Below are positions 22,823 to 28,821 of a DNA stretch of 28,821 nt, in pieces. Position 1 is the first letter of the stretch, and each line of letters starts with the position of its first letter. The DNA lies in assembly GCA_964459325.1 (NCBI GenBank), contig CAYWKU010000043.1, positions 1 to 28,821 on the forward strand. Direction: 5' to 3'. The notes under the pieces are model-generated. The model saw nothing but the letters and a program-made list of their open reading frames with translations, searched no databases and was not told the DNA's origin. The position numbers and the translations under genes were made by a program. Origin of the DNA: CAYWKU01 sp964459325. Lineage in GTDB: Bacteria > RBG-13-61-14 > CAYWKU01.

Positions 22823-24412
22823 TTATTCTCCACGATTCGGTTCCCGATTACCGGAGTTCTGAGATTTTTCCTGTGTTTTCAACGATTTCAGGCAAGCCAG
22901 CCGGATTTGCTGCTGTGAGCTTTCAGCGCCTTTTTTCAAGGCGTCCATGGCCTGGCTTCCGCCTATCAGGCCGAGCGCGTCGGCCGCTTCCAGTCCCAGG
23001 TTTATACTTCTGTTTCGTGCCAGAAGGTGGCGCTTGAGCAGGATTTCCCGCAAAACCGGGACGGCCTCTTCGGCGCCTATCTGACCCAGCGCCCGGACGG
23101 CTTCCTCCAGAAGCTCCAGGTTATCCAGCATTGCGCCCCGGTTTTTAAGCATCTTTGTCAAAACAGGAACGGCGCTCGCCTCCCGGGTTTTACCCAGCAG
23201 GCGGATGGCGTGTATTTTAATCTCCGATGGGTTCCTGGATTCGACGATTTGTATCAGCTTGCGGGCCCCCTCTTGCGAGTCCAGTTTCGCCAGCGCTTTC
23301 ATGGCCTCTTTCTTGACCCTGATATCGGAATTGTCCGCCGCTTTTATCAGGGCCGGAGCGCTTTCGGGGGATTTCATCTCCCCCAGCAGGAAGGCCATTT
23401 TCCTCGCCACCCACCACCTGTCGTCCTCCAGGTAGGATTCCACCGGTACCCTGGTGGTTTCGGGCACGGAAAGCAGTACCTGCATAAGCGAGCGGTGGGA
23501 GTAGAGCGCTTCGTTGGTGGCCATTTTTTCCAGGATGGCCTTGAAGACATCTTCGCCGATATCCAGTGCTATATTGAGCACTTTTCCCCTGCGAGGGCCG
23601 TCCAGCAGGGTAAGCTGCCGAAGTATAAACTCTATCATTTCGGGCACGCAAAGCTCGTTAAAGCCCGCCTTGGCGCCTTCTTTTATTTGAGTGGAACGGG
23701 GCGGGTCTTCATTTTTTACTTCCCACAGCGCGGAAAATATCATGAAAGCCGGCTCGGGCTTGCCTTCGTCCAATAGCCGCCTGGCGGTAATCGCCGCTTC
23801 GCGGGAAAGAGTCAGGAATTTTCTGGGGTCCTTCTCGGTTTTGAGCGCCTCGATAAGCTTTTTGAGCTTATCGTCAAGGGATTCCGCCTCCGGGGGCCCG
23901 GTTTCCCTTTCTTTTTGCGAATACTTTTGCTGACCCAGCCTGAGTTCATTGGCCCAGATATGAGTTATTCCCGCTTCGTTCAGGTATTCTTCGGCTTTTC
24001 CTTTTCCCCTGAAAAGCTCCTCTTCCATCGCCAGCACCCGGAGGAACTCCTCCAGTTCCGAAACCGGCGCGTCTTTCAGGAAGAAAACCCTCTTTATTTG
24101 CCTGAAAAAGAACTCCCTGGCCAGCCCCGCGAGCACCTGGTTGCCGGGCAAAAGGTGGTGTTGTCCCCAATGGAACCCGTCGCGCGAAATGTTCAGTGCA
24201 AGCTGTTCCTCTGCCCCGATGGCCGCTATAAGCGCCCTGTGTGCTCTATCCATGGAGGCGCGGAGTGTCGGATGGGAGCGAGGGTAGAAATTGACAGCCT
24301 TCAGGGCCCTTGCCAGCTCGGTGAGGGCCTCTTCGATGACGCCCGCGCCTTCGGGCTTTTTTTCTCCCGCGGCGCCTCCACCGGAGGAAATCTCGTTAAC
24401 TTCATCGCTCAT
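22823..24412 (-). CDS. HEAT-repeat protein sharing its N-terminus with the HD-GYP neighbour
   Basis: A 529-residue soluble protein. Residues 27-160 (NFYPRSHPTL at 41-50, then REFFFRQIKRVFFLKDAPVS) match the N-terminal domain of the next gene. A linker with charged helices follows, and residues about 320-515 form HEAT repeats (WVARKMAFLLGEMKSPESAPAL, VKKEAMKALAKLDSQEGA, IHAIRLLGKTREASAVPVL, LEEAVRALGQIGAEEAVPVL). No enzyme motif is visible. It may be a scaffold whose N-terminal domain pairs with that of the HD-GYP protein (inference). A promoter ends about five bases before the ATG and there is no ribosome site, so translation may be near-leaderless. Confidence 0.88.
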   Translation of the reverse strand: MSDEVNEISSGGGAAGEKKPEGAGVIEEALTELARALKAVNFYPRSHPTLRASMDRAHRALIAAIGAEEQLALNISRDGFHWGQHHLLPGNQVLAGLAREFFFRQIKRVFFLKDAPVSELEEFLRVLAMEEELFRGKGKAEEYLNEAGITHIWANELRLGQQKYSQKERETGPPEAESLDDKLKKLIEALKTEKDPRKFLTLSREAAITARRLLDEGKPEPAFMIFSALWEVKNEDPPRSTQIKEGAKAGFNELCVPEMIEFILRQLTLLDGPRRGKVLNIALDIGEDVFKAILEKMATNEALYSHRSLMQVLLSVPETTRVPVESYLEDDRWWVARKMAFLLGEMKSPESAPALIKAADNSDIRVKKEAMKALAKLDSQEGARKLIQIVESRNPSEIKIHAIRLLGKTREASAVPVLTKMLKNRGAMLDNLELLEEAVRALGQIGAEEAVPVLREILLKRHLLARNRSINLGLEAADALGLIGGSQAMDALKKGAESSQQQIRLACLKSLKTQEKSQNSGNREPNRGE

Positions 24413-24423
24413 TCTTATTTTTT

Positions 24424-24452
24424 ATTGTATCCGATTCTCCGGGCTACTTCAA
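24424..24452 (-). promoter_or_regulatory. Candidate promoter of the HEAT/HD-GYP pair
   Basis: On the minus strand TTGAAG (24452-24447) and TACAAT (24429-24424) are 17 bases apart. The predicted start near 24417 is only about five bases before the ATG at 24412. Confidence 0.55.
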
Positions 24453-24524
24453 GATTAACCGACATGTTACATTTTCGGGTTATCAGGCGGTTAATATATT
24501 TTTAATGGTCTCAAGCTTTTCGAA

Positions 24525-26087
24525 TTATTGGGAAAAGGCGCTCTCCTGGCCGCTGAGTTTCTTCGCCCTCATCTTCTTTGCCTGCCGCCTCATGCTGGCC
24601 AGGATGAACTGCTTGAGAAAGCGCTCGCAGGCGCGGTAGTCTATGGGGCGGCTTTTAAGCTCGGAGCGCAGCTCGATGCTGCTCAGCGTGGTTTCCAGAA
24701 AAATCTTGAAATACTTGGACTTATAAATGAACTCGTCACGCTTGCCGGGGTCTTTGATGTCTCTCGGCTCCAGGGTGTCCATAAAATCGAAAAACTCGTC
24801 GAACTGGCGCATGTCATCATACCGGAGAAGGTGATACGATTCGTGCCTCAGATACAGTATGTAATCCTTCATCAGCCTGAAGTATTTTACGTAGATGGAA
24901 GCGGTATCCTCCTCGGGGTTGGTCTCCGCCTGCTCCTCGAAACGGTCCATAAGCTCCTTGAAGACGAACAGGTCGCTTCTTAACTGGAGCGATTGCCTCA
25001 GCTTGGAGGTGTAGGAGGGGAAGATGTCCCTTCCCTCGATGTGAGGTTCGTACACCTTGACCAACTGGATGATGGATTGGCGGAAGAAGTTCGAAAGTAT
25101 GCCGTGGCTGTTTTCCACCGCCGAGCGCAGCACGTGGACGTCCTTGGTTCGGGTGGTGTTCAAAAGCTCGCCCTGGAATATCTTTTTAGTCTCCATGGAC
25201 AACTGGAAAGCCAGGGCGTCGGCGGCCTTGAGGAATTCTTCCCTGTGGGTTTCCTCTTCCCCTTCCAGCTCCGGGAGGGAGTTGGGCAGGCCCTTCTCCA
25301 GGTACTCTTTCAACTGAACGCTTTCGCTGCGGATAAGGGCGAATATCGGTATGTAACCTTTCAGCACGTCCTCGCGGGTGGTGGCGGGGTCTATATGCTC
25401 CAGGTATCTCAACAACCGGAAGAGCAAGAGCACCGCCGCGCTGAAATGCCTCCGCAGGTTTTCGTTCTGAATGCGCATCACCAGGCGGCTGATTTTGCGG
25501 TTTTCGATGCGGTCGAACTCGGGCCTGAACTCTATCTCCTTCACGGGATTGAAAAACCTGTTGGATATAATCTCCCTGCTTATAAGGTTCCCCACGTTGA
25601 CGAACAGCGGGTAGGTTATCCGGTTGGTTCTGATGAGGGCCCGGAGTATGCCCCGGATGTTGGCGAAGGCCGTGTAGAGAAGGAACAGGCTGTCGTTGGG
25701 CGATTTCTGCTCGTAACTGGCCTCCCGTATGCGGGTGCGTCCCACGTCGCCCAAAAGTGTGGTCTCCACGTAGCTGCGGAACTGGAACACCTGAGCCCCC
25801 CGGGCGGCTTCCATCAATTCCCGGGACAGGTCAATGACACGGTTTATATAGTCCTGAACGATGTGAAGTTCATTCACGAAGTTTAAGGTTATGGCTTTCT
25901 GTGGCTCCGGAAGAGGGAGGTTCTGAATATTGAAAAAGCGGTCAAGCGCCTTCAGGTGCATTTCGAGCTTGAAAGCCAGGGGCACTTTTTCCCGGTGCTG
26001 AAGCCCCTCCAGCCATTTTCCCCTGATTCTGTTGATTTCCTTGTTTTTGCCCGGGGATTTGTTTTCCTGTTGGCCGTCTTCGCTCAT
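24525..26087 (-). CDS. Helical protein of unknown function
   Basis: A 520-residue protein that I do not recognise. It is rich in charged amphipathic helices, with no signal peptide, no clear membrane segment and no catalytic motif. It starts with a polar linker (to about residue 25), and has recurring Arg/Glu/Tyr/Phe-rich helices such as YFRLMKDYILYLRHESYHLL, and ends in a basic tail (RRQAKKMRAKKLSGQ). ATG at 26087 is chosen over an upstream TTG at 26171 because the region between contains a likely promoter. It precedes the HEAT/HD-GYP pair in the same direction, 112 bases away, so a signalling or scaffold role is possible but unproven. Confidence 0.8.
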   Translation of the reverse strand: MSEDGQQENKSPGKNKEINRIRGKWLEGLQHREKVPLAFKLEMHLKALDRFFNIQNLPLPEPQKAITLNFVNELHIVQDYINRVIDLSRELMEAARGAQVFQFRSYVETTLLGDVGRTRIREASYEQKSPNDSLFLLYTAFANIRGILRALIRTNRITYPLFVNVGNLISREIISNRFFNPVKEIEFRPEFDRIENRKISRLVMRIQNENLRRHFSAAVLLLFRLLRYLEHIDPATTREDVLKGYIPIFALIRSESVQLKEYLEKGLPNSLPELEGEEETHREEFLKAADALAFQLSMETKKIFQGELLNTTRTKDVHVLRSAVENSHGILSNFFRQSIIQLVKVYEPHIEGRDIFPSYTSKLRQSLQLRSDLFVFKELMDRFEEQAETNPEEDTASIYVKYFRLMKDYILYLRHESYHLLRYDDMRQFDEFFDFMDTLEPRDIKDPGKRDEFIYKSKYFKIFLETTLSSIELRSELKSRPIDYRACERFLKQFILASMRRQAKKMRAKKLSGQESAFSQ

Positions 26088-26131
26088 TATCCGAAAAATC
26101 TCGCTGTTCCGCTTGGATACATACAAAATAT

Positions 26132-26160
26132 AGTCTACAGGATTGGCCCGCCATTGGCAA
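26132..26160 (-). promoter_or_regulatory. Candidate sigma-70 promoter of the unknown helical protein
   Basis: On the minus strand TTGCCA (26160-26155) and TAGACT (26137-26132) are 17 bases apart, giving a start near 26125 and a leader of about 38 bases. It lies just downstream of the terminator at 26223-26255. Confidence 0.45.
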
Positions 26161-26222
26161 GTTTTATGCAAATCCGGCGGGCTAATGAGTAAAATTCAAT
26201 CCCAAAAACCCGGCACATGAAT

Positions 26223-26255
26223 AAAAAAAAGGCCCCATGGGGGTATATGGGGCCT
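26223..26255 (-). terminator. Strong intrinsic terminator upstream of the unknown helical protein
   Basis: On the minus strand a nine-pair stem AGGCCCCAT / ATGGGGCCT (26255-26247 and 26238-26230) with loop ATACCCCC is followed by eight T residues (26230-26223). It must end a transcript that begins to its right on the minus strand; no annotated gene lies there. Confidence 0.88.
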
Positions 26256-26296
26256 GGGAAAAGGGGTGTTGGAGGAATGAGATTAACTATGGGGGC

Positions 26297-26395
26297 TCAA
26301 CATTGTTCAGGTCGGGAGACCTCTTCCTTCCAACCGCGCTCCACCTTTCGGAAATTCGGAACGGGTTGAAATTTTTTGCTTCGAGCTTTTTCCAT
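26297..26395 (-). CDS. Possible 32-residue basic peptide inside the small transcript
   Basis: An ATG at 26395 follows AAGGTGAG by six bases and opens a 32-codon frame (MEKARSKKFQPV..., ending EQC) that stops at 26297. The peptide is strongly basic with no membrane segment. Its ribosome site and stop lie within the paired helices of the predicted RNA, so translation would depend on RNA structure. It may be chance. Confidence 0.25.
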   Translation of the reverse strand: MEKARSKKFQPVPNFRKVERGWKEEVSRPEQC

Positions 26396-26477
26396 AGCCA
26401 ACTCACCTTGGGAGTAAAATTTTGGGTCGGTTTAAAAGAAAGGAGAAAAACTAACCCAATCTTTATATCCTTAGATA

Positions 26478-26494
26478 TGCAACCGCAATGCCAA
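26478..26494 (-). promoter_or_regulatory. Sigma-54 (-24/-12) promoter
   Basis: The minus strand reads TTGGCATTGCGGTTGCA. It matches the consensus TTGGCAC-N5-TTGCA at the GG and GC elements with the required ten bases between them; only the C and G after TTGGCA differ. The start would be near 26467. No enhancer-binding protein with intact motifs is encoded here. Confidence 0.72.
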
Positions 26495-26633
26495 GTTCCA
26501 AAAATTTGCAAAATCGTTTGGAATCAGTAACTTATGTAAAAAGGGCTTTGTGGGGCAGCCGTTGATTTTCTCAAATCCTGCCCAAAATCAGCAAGTTTTG
26601 TCCCAATTCCGAAAAATAACGGAGACGGCAGTC

Positions 26634-27623
26634 ATGAAAAAAAATATCCTTACCGCAGGAGTTGACATCGGCGGCACTAAAGTACAGGCCGCCATCGTCC
26701 GTAACGGAGATAAGGTCGCGGGCAAGGGCCGAAAGCTCACCGGCATAGAAAAAACCGGCCGCGACCGCGAGCATTTCATGAACGCCATACTGGGCGCCCT
26801 GGAGGACGGTTGCCGCAAGGCCAAAATATCCCCCGAGCGCATCGACGCCATAGGGATAGGCTCCGCCGGGCAGATAGAACCCGCCACCGGCGACGTGCTG
26901 GACAGCCCTCACCTGCCGTGGGGCAAAAGATTCCCCCTGAAAAGCCTGGTCGAAGAAGCCACCGGCAAGCCGGTAACACTCGTCAACGACGTCCAGGCCG
27001 CCGCGTGGGGCGAATACCTTCGCGGAGCCGGAAAAGACTCCCGCAAAATGGTCTGCATATTCGTCGGAACCGGCATAGGCTCCGGAATCGTCATAGACGG
27101 GCAACTCTACCGGGGAGCCGGCGGCAGCGCGGGCGAAGTCGGGCATTCTCACTTCAAAATCAACGGCGTCAAGTGCCAGTGCGGCCGCCGCGGATGCGCG
27201 GAAGCCTACGGGGGCGGCGAATCGCTGTGGAGAAGGGCACGCAGGGCAATCAAAAGGGGCACGAAAAGCCGAATATACGATCTGGTGGAAGGCGACCTCG
27301 ACCACATACCCGCAAACGTTGTTTATCAGGCGGCAGCCGAAGGAGACCCGCTGGCAAAAAGGCTGTGGCACGACCTGGAACTGGCCGTCGGAGTGGTGTG
27401 CCACAATTACGTGGACATGCTCAACCCTGACATGATAGTGCTCGGCGGCGGAATCGTGGACGGAGTTCCCGAGTTACGCAAAGTCGCGCGGGACTACGTG
27501 GATAAGCGCGCGGTGCCGGCCAACGCCCGGGCGGTGAAAATCGCGGCCCCGAAGCTGGGCAAAATGTCCCCCGCACTGGGCGCCGCCGACCTGGCCTACC
27601 GGGCCGTAAAAGAAGAACGGTAG
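26634..27623 (+). CDS. ROK family sugar kinase (glucokinase-like)
   Basis: A 329-residue ROK kinase without a helix-turn-helix, so an enzyme rather than a repressor. DIGGTK (11-16) binds phosphate; GIGSAGQIEP, catalytic Asp119 in LVNDVQAAAWGE, and VGTGIGSGIVIDG (144-156) follow. The ROK zinc motif is complete: His171 with Cys181, Cys183 and Cys188 in GHSHF...CQCGRRGCAE. ADP-forming phosphorylation of glucose is the most likely reaction, N-acetylmannosamine or fructose being alternatives. ATG at 26634 is chosen because GGAG lies nine bases upstream and homology starts there. It diverges from the small RNA unit. Confidence 0.93.
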   Translation: MKKNILTAGVDIGGTKVQAAIVRNGDKVAGKGRKLTGIEKTGRDREHFMNAILGALEDGCRKAKISPERIDAIGIGSAGQIEPATGDVLDSPHLPWGKRFPLKSLVEEATGKPVTLVNDVQAAAWGEYLRGAGKDSRKMVCIFVGTGIGSGIVIDGQLYRGAGGSAGEVGHSHFKINGVKCQCGRRGCAEAYGGGESLWRRARRAIKRGTKSRIYDLVEGDLDHIPANVVYQAAAEGDPLAKRLWHDLELAVGVVCHNYVDMLNPDMIVLGGGIVDGVPELRKVARDYVDKRAVPANARAVKIAAPKLGKMSPALGAADLAYRAVKEER

Positions 27624-27685
27624 GCCCGAGGCTCCTGTCGCCATCCCAGGCCCGGATACACCCGACGGGCACGGGATAATCCCCC

Positions 27686-27713
27686 TTGCCAACCGGCGCG
27701 GGCGGTGTTAATT
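27686..27713 (+). promoter_or_regulatory. Weak candidate tRNA promoter
   Basis: TTGCCA (27686-27691) and TTAATT (27708-27713) are 16 bases apart, starting about 48 bases before the tRNA. Confidence 0.3.
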
Positions 27714-27767
27714 TCTAACCGATAGGGGAAAACACCTTCCGGACCTAACCTCATAACATACCGAAAT

Positions 27768-27840
27768 GGCCAGGTAGCTCAGTCGGTAGAGCACCTGACT
27801 GAAAATCAGGGTGTCGGCGGTTCGATTCCGTCCCTGGCCA
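27768..27840 (+). tRNA. tRNA-Phe (GAA)
   Basis: A 73-base cloverleaf. Acceptor arms GGCCAGG and CCTGGCC pair fully, D-arm GCTC/GAGC, anticodon arm CCTGA/TCAGG with loop CTGAAAA and anticodon GAA, T-arm with GGTTCGATTCC. Discriminator A at 27840. The 3' CCA is not encoded (TTAA follows), so it must be added by CCA transferase. Confidence 0.97.
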
Positions 27841-27883
27841 TTAAAATCGGGGACATGTACTTGTTACGTGTCCCCGATTTTAA
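27841..27883. terminator. Long hairpin ending the tRNA transcript
   Basis: Nineteen-base arms (27841-27859 and 27865-27883) with one mismatch and loop CTTGT; they contain TCGGGGACA and TGTCCCCGA and begin and end in TTAAAA/TTTTAA. The T-run makes it a bidirectional terminator. The GGGGACA core also appears at the right edge (28813-28819), hinting at a repeat family. Confidence 0.75.
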
Positions 27884-27888
27884 AGCAG

Positions 27889-27934
27889 GTAGCCCGGCTT
27901 AAAGCGAAGCGTAAACCGGGCGCCTAAGGCGCAG
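27889..27934. repeat. GTAGCCCGGCTTA palindrome, copy 1
   Basis: Arms GCCCGG and CCGGGC with TTA/TAA inside, around AGCGAAGCG, followed by GCGCC-TAA-GGCGC. It ends just before the hicB ribosome site. A closely related copy is at 28455-28502. Confidence 0.6.
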
Positions 27935-27940
27935 GATAAA

Positions 27941-28150
27941 ATGCACCGATACGAAATTATTATATACTGGAGCGAAGAAGACGAGACTTTCCTCGCGGAA
28001 GTCCCGGAACTGCCGGGCTGCATGGCCGACGGCCCCACCTACGAAGATGCCCTGAAAAATATCCGGGTTGTAATGGAAGAGTGGCTGGAAACGGCCAGGG
28101 AACTAGGAAGAGACATCCCGAAACCCAAAGGCAAACTTATGTATGCTTGA
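27941..28150 (+). CDS. hicB: HicB-like antitoxin (UPF0150 family)
   Basis: A 69-residue protein with the HicB N-terminal partial RNase H-like fold: YEIIIYWSEEDETFLAEVPELPGCMADGPTYEDALKNI is the family signature. No C-terminal DNA-binding domain is present, as in many short HicB proteins. The family neutralises HicA mRNA interferases. No hicA adjoins it; the nearest hicA-like start lies 472 bases downstream and is damaged, so this may be an orphan. AGGA is close to the ATG. No promoter is seen between the tRNA terminator and the gene. Confidence 0.9.
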   Translation: MHRYEIIIYWSEEDETFLAEVPELPGCMADGPTYEDALKNIRVVMEEWLETARELGRDIPKPKGKLMYA

Positions 28151-28153
28151 AGC

Positions 28154-28198
28154 GGGTAAGACGGACAGAATTGTCCGCGTCCGAAAGGGGCAAGAGGA
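28154..28198 (+). repeat. Two-hairpin module, copy h
   Basis: GGGTAA prefix, hairpin 1 CGGACA-GAAT-TGTCCG (28162-28177), hairpin 2 CC-GAAA-GG (28181-28188), tail CAAGAGGA. It aligns with copy a at 9113 outside the stems. The gap 28151-28621 has no gene. Confidence 0.6.
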
Positions 28199-28229
28199 TT
28201 TAGCCGGGGGAAAATCGTGAAAAACGCCC

Positions 28230-28368
28230 GGGTGGCCCGTCCGGACGGACGGCTCCGAAGGACAAGAAATATTGCCTTCCTTATAAAACCGTAGCTCATT
28301 ATCCCGAAATTTAGTAGTCAAATTTCTTGTTGCTTACGCAACCTCGACGTATAACGTCGAGGCCACCC
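28230..28368. repeat. Composite inverted element, second copy (modules i and j)
   Basis: Same layout as 13057-13210. Left end: GGGTGGCC, hairpin 1 CCGTCC/GGACGG, hairpin 2 TCC-GAA-GGA, ACAAGAAATATTG (28262-28274). Shared ATTATCCCGAAATTT at 28298-28312. Right end on the minus strand: GGGTGGCC, CCTCGACGT/ACGTCGAGG, GTTGC-GTAA-GCAAC, ACAAGAAAT. The right ends of the two copies are almost identical while the left stems differ. Confidence 0.7.
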
Positions 28369-28397
28369 ACAATATGATTTTTCCGTGCTTATAAAAA

Positions 28398-28429
28398 GCT
28401 TGACAAGCGAGCAATCTTCAATTTACTAT
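28398..28429 (+). promoter_or_regulatory. Candidate promoter pointing to the hicA remnant
   Basis: TTGACA (28400-28405) and TACTAT (28424-28429) are 18 bases apart. The small palindrome GCTTG-A-CAAGC (28398-28408) covers the -35 box. Confidence 0.45.
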
Positions 28430-28454
28430 TTTTATAAATGTACGGGATAATCGG

Positions 28455-28502
28455 GTAGCCCGGCTTAAAGCGTTAGCGTAAGCCGGGCTGGAGCCGTAAG
28501 GC
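28455..28502. repeat. GTAGCCCGGCTTA palindrome, copy 2
   Basis: Perfect 11-base arms AGCCCGGCTTA and TAAGCCGGGCT around AAGCGTTAGCG (28457-28489), followed by GCC-GTAA-GGC (28493-28502), another GNRA-type loop. Related to 27889-27934. Confidence 0.65.
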
Positions 28503-28621
28503 GACAGCCGGGGCTGCTGAAGGCGCAGGAGGGTATCCCCAAGGGTGTGTATGCGTTCCCCTGTTGCTCGCGCAAAGCAGCTTACACTGCGTTTTAAGCT
28601 GCGCTACCCGCTGAAATTCAA

Positions 28622-28821
28622 ATGAAAAAACGAAAATTACTCCAACGCCTGTCTCAAGGCTCTCTGAATAACGTTTCTTTCACTGACATGGTTAATCTGG
28701 TGGAAGGATTTGGGTTTGAGAAAACGAGGGTAGCGGGGAGTCACCATATTTATTATCATAAGGGCATAGGTCGTGTCCCACTTTGTGGGGGAAATTCGGA
28801 TTTTCCCTCCGGGGACATGTT
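28622..28821 (+). pseudogene. hicA: HicA-like mRNA interferase, N-terminal part followed by foreign sequence
   Basis: The first 49 residues (MKKRKLLQRLSQG..., FTDMVNLVEGFGF, GSHHIYYHKGI) match HicA, including the GSHH catalytic region (His41). The expected continuation (a Pro-x-Leu-Val-Asn-Leu type strand and C-terminal helix, total about 75-80 residues) is missing; instead the frame runs on as GRVPLCGG and beyond the window. The switch near 28769 coincides with repeat-like DNA (GTGTCCC ... GGGGACATG). It is probably an interrupted gene, and likely non-functional. There is no good ribosome site. Confidence 0.65.

Larger units (their letters stand above)
26223..26467 (-). ncRNA. Candidate structured small RNA or leader RNA under sigma-54 control
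   Basis: The transcript predicted from the -24/-12 element would run about 245 bases from near 26467 to the terminator. By hand, it forms a 5' hairpin (TTGGGT / ACCCAA, 26459-26421), a long closing helix in which GGTGAG, TTGG and CTATGG pair with CCATAG, TTAA and CTCATT, an inner helix GCTCGA / TTGAGC, a stem CAACC / GGTTG and a hairpin AGGTC-TCCC-GACCT. The segment CCCCAT at the closing helix could also pair with ATGGGG of the terminator, a possible antiterminator. No known family (6S, SRP, tmRNA, RNase P, common riboswitches) was recognised. It may be a trans-acting RNA or an attenuated leader of the 24525-26087 gene. Confidence 0.55.

Noticed and set aside
26290..26350. SRP RNA, suggested by GGAAGGAAG
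   Set aside because: The conserved asymmetric loop and GGAA-capped tip helix of SRP RNA are absent; the match is short.
26223..26467. 6S RNA
   Set aside because: The fold drawn by hand has a two-branch interior rather than one long helix with a central bubble; still worth an Rfam check.
26287..26511. A 74-residue minus-strand frame in the small RNA region
   Set aside because: Its start lies upstream of the -24/-12 element, so the predicted transcript cannot carry it, and it has no recognisable features.
28151..28621. A gene between hicB and hicA
   Set aside because: No frame with a ribosome site or family signature; the block is repeat modules and a promoter.

Overview
The window is a piece of a Gram-negative bacterial chromosome. 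Outer-membrane-type lipoproteins, MltG, HtpX, BirA, c-di-GMP enzymes and a sigma-54-type promoter all point that way. It is GC-rich by eye, uses ATG, GTG and TTG starts, and resembles Desulfobacterota (deltaproteobacteria) or a neighbouring uncultured phylum; that placement is an inference from gene style only. No phage, plasmid, CRISPR or complete IS was seen. The accessory signal is a dense set of small hairpin repeats in almost every long intergenic gap.

Layout. 194-3207 (minus): Rrf2 regulator, WrbA-type quinone reductase and aldehyde dehydrogenase. 3504-6137 (plus): a large lipoprotein 5'-nucleotidase with a CARDB-like C-terminus and a clear terminator. htpX (minus) diverges from a nadC-birA operon (7255-9077). 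9551-11097: a PfkB sugar kinase coupled to a small metallophosphoesterase. 11496-12845: an NtrC-type protein whose receiver and AAA+ motifs have decayed while its DNA-binding domain is intact. 12846-13653: an 0.8 kb repeat-rich gap between convergent genes. 13654-15342: a B12-binding-type radical SAM protein. 15803-16465: a two-repeat lipoprotein. 16905-20678: a tight minus-strand operon ruvX-mltG-queE-queC-FHA/GGDEF. 20780-21352: a small HEAT-repeat protein. 21473-26087 (minus): an unknown helical protein, a HEAT-repeat protein and an HD-GYP protein, the last two sharing an N-terminal domain. 26223-26494: a sigma-54-type promoter, a foldable ~245 nt stretch and a terminator, read here as a small RNA or regulated leader. 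26634-27623: a ROK sugar kinase. 27768: tRNA-Phe. 27941 to the right edge: hicB, more repeats and a hicA that loses its reading frame content in repeat-like sequence.

How the parts connect. Queuosine precursor genes share an operon with septal glycan (MltG) and rRNA/Holliday-junction (RuvX) housekeeping and end in a diguanylate cyclase; the c-di-GMP-degrading HD-GYP protein lies 3.6 kb away. The two most unusual observations are (i) the sigma-54-type promoter driving a terminated, structured transcript at 26223-26467, and (ii) a family of two-hairpin modules (prefix GGGTGGCC or GGGTAA, hairpin 1, GNRA- or GAA-capped hairpin 2, tail CAAGA) whose stems change sequence but keep pairing, which looks like selection on structure. 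No sequence search, folding program or alignment tool was used; everything is read by eye.
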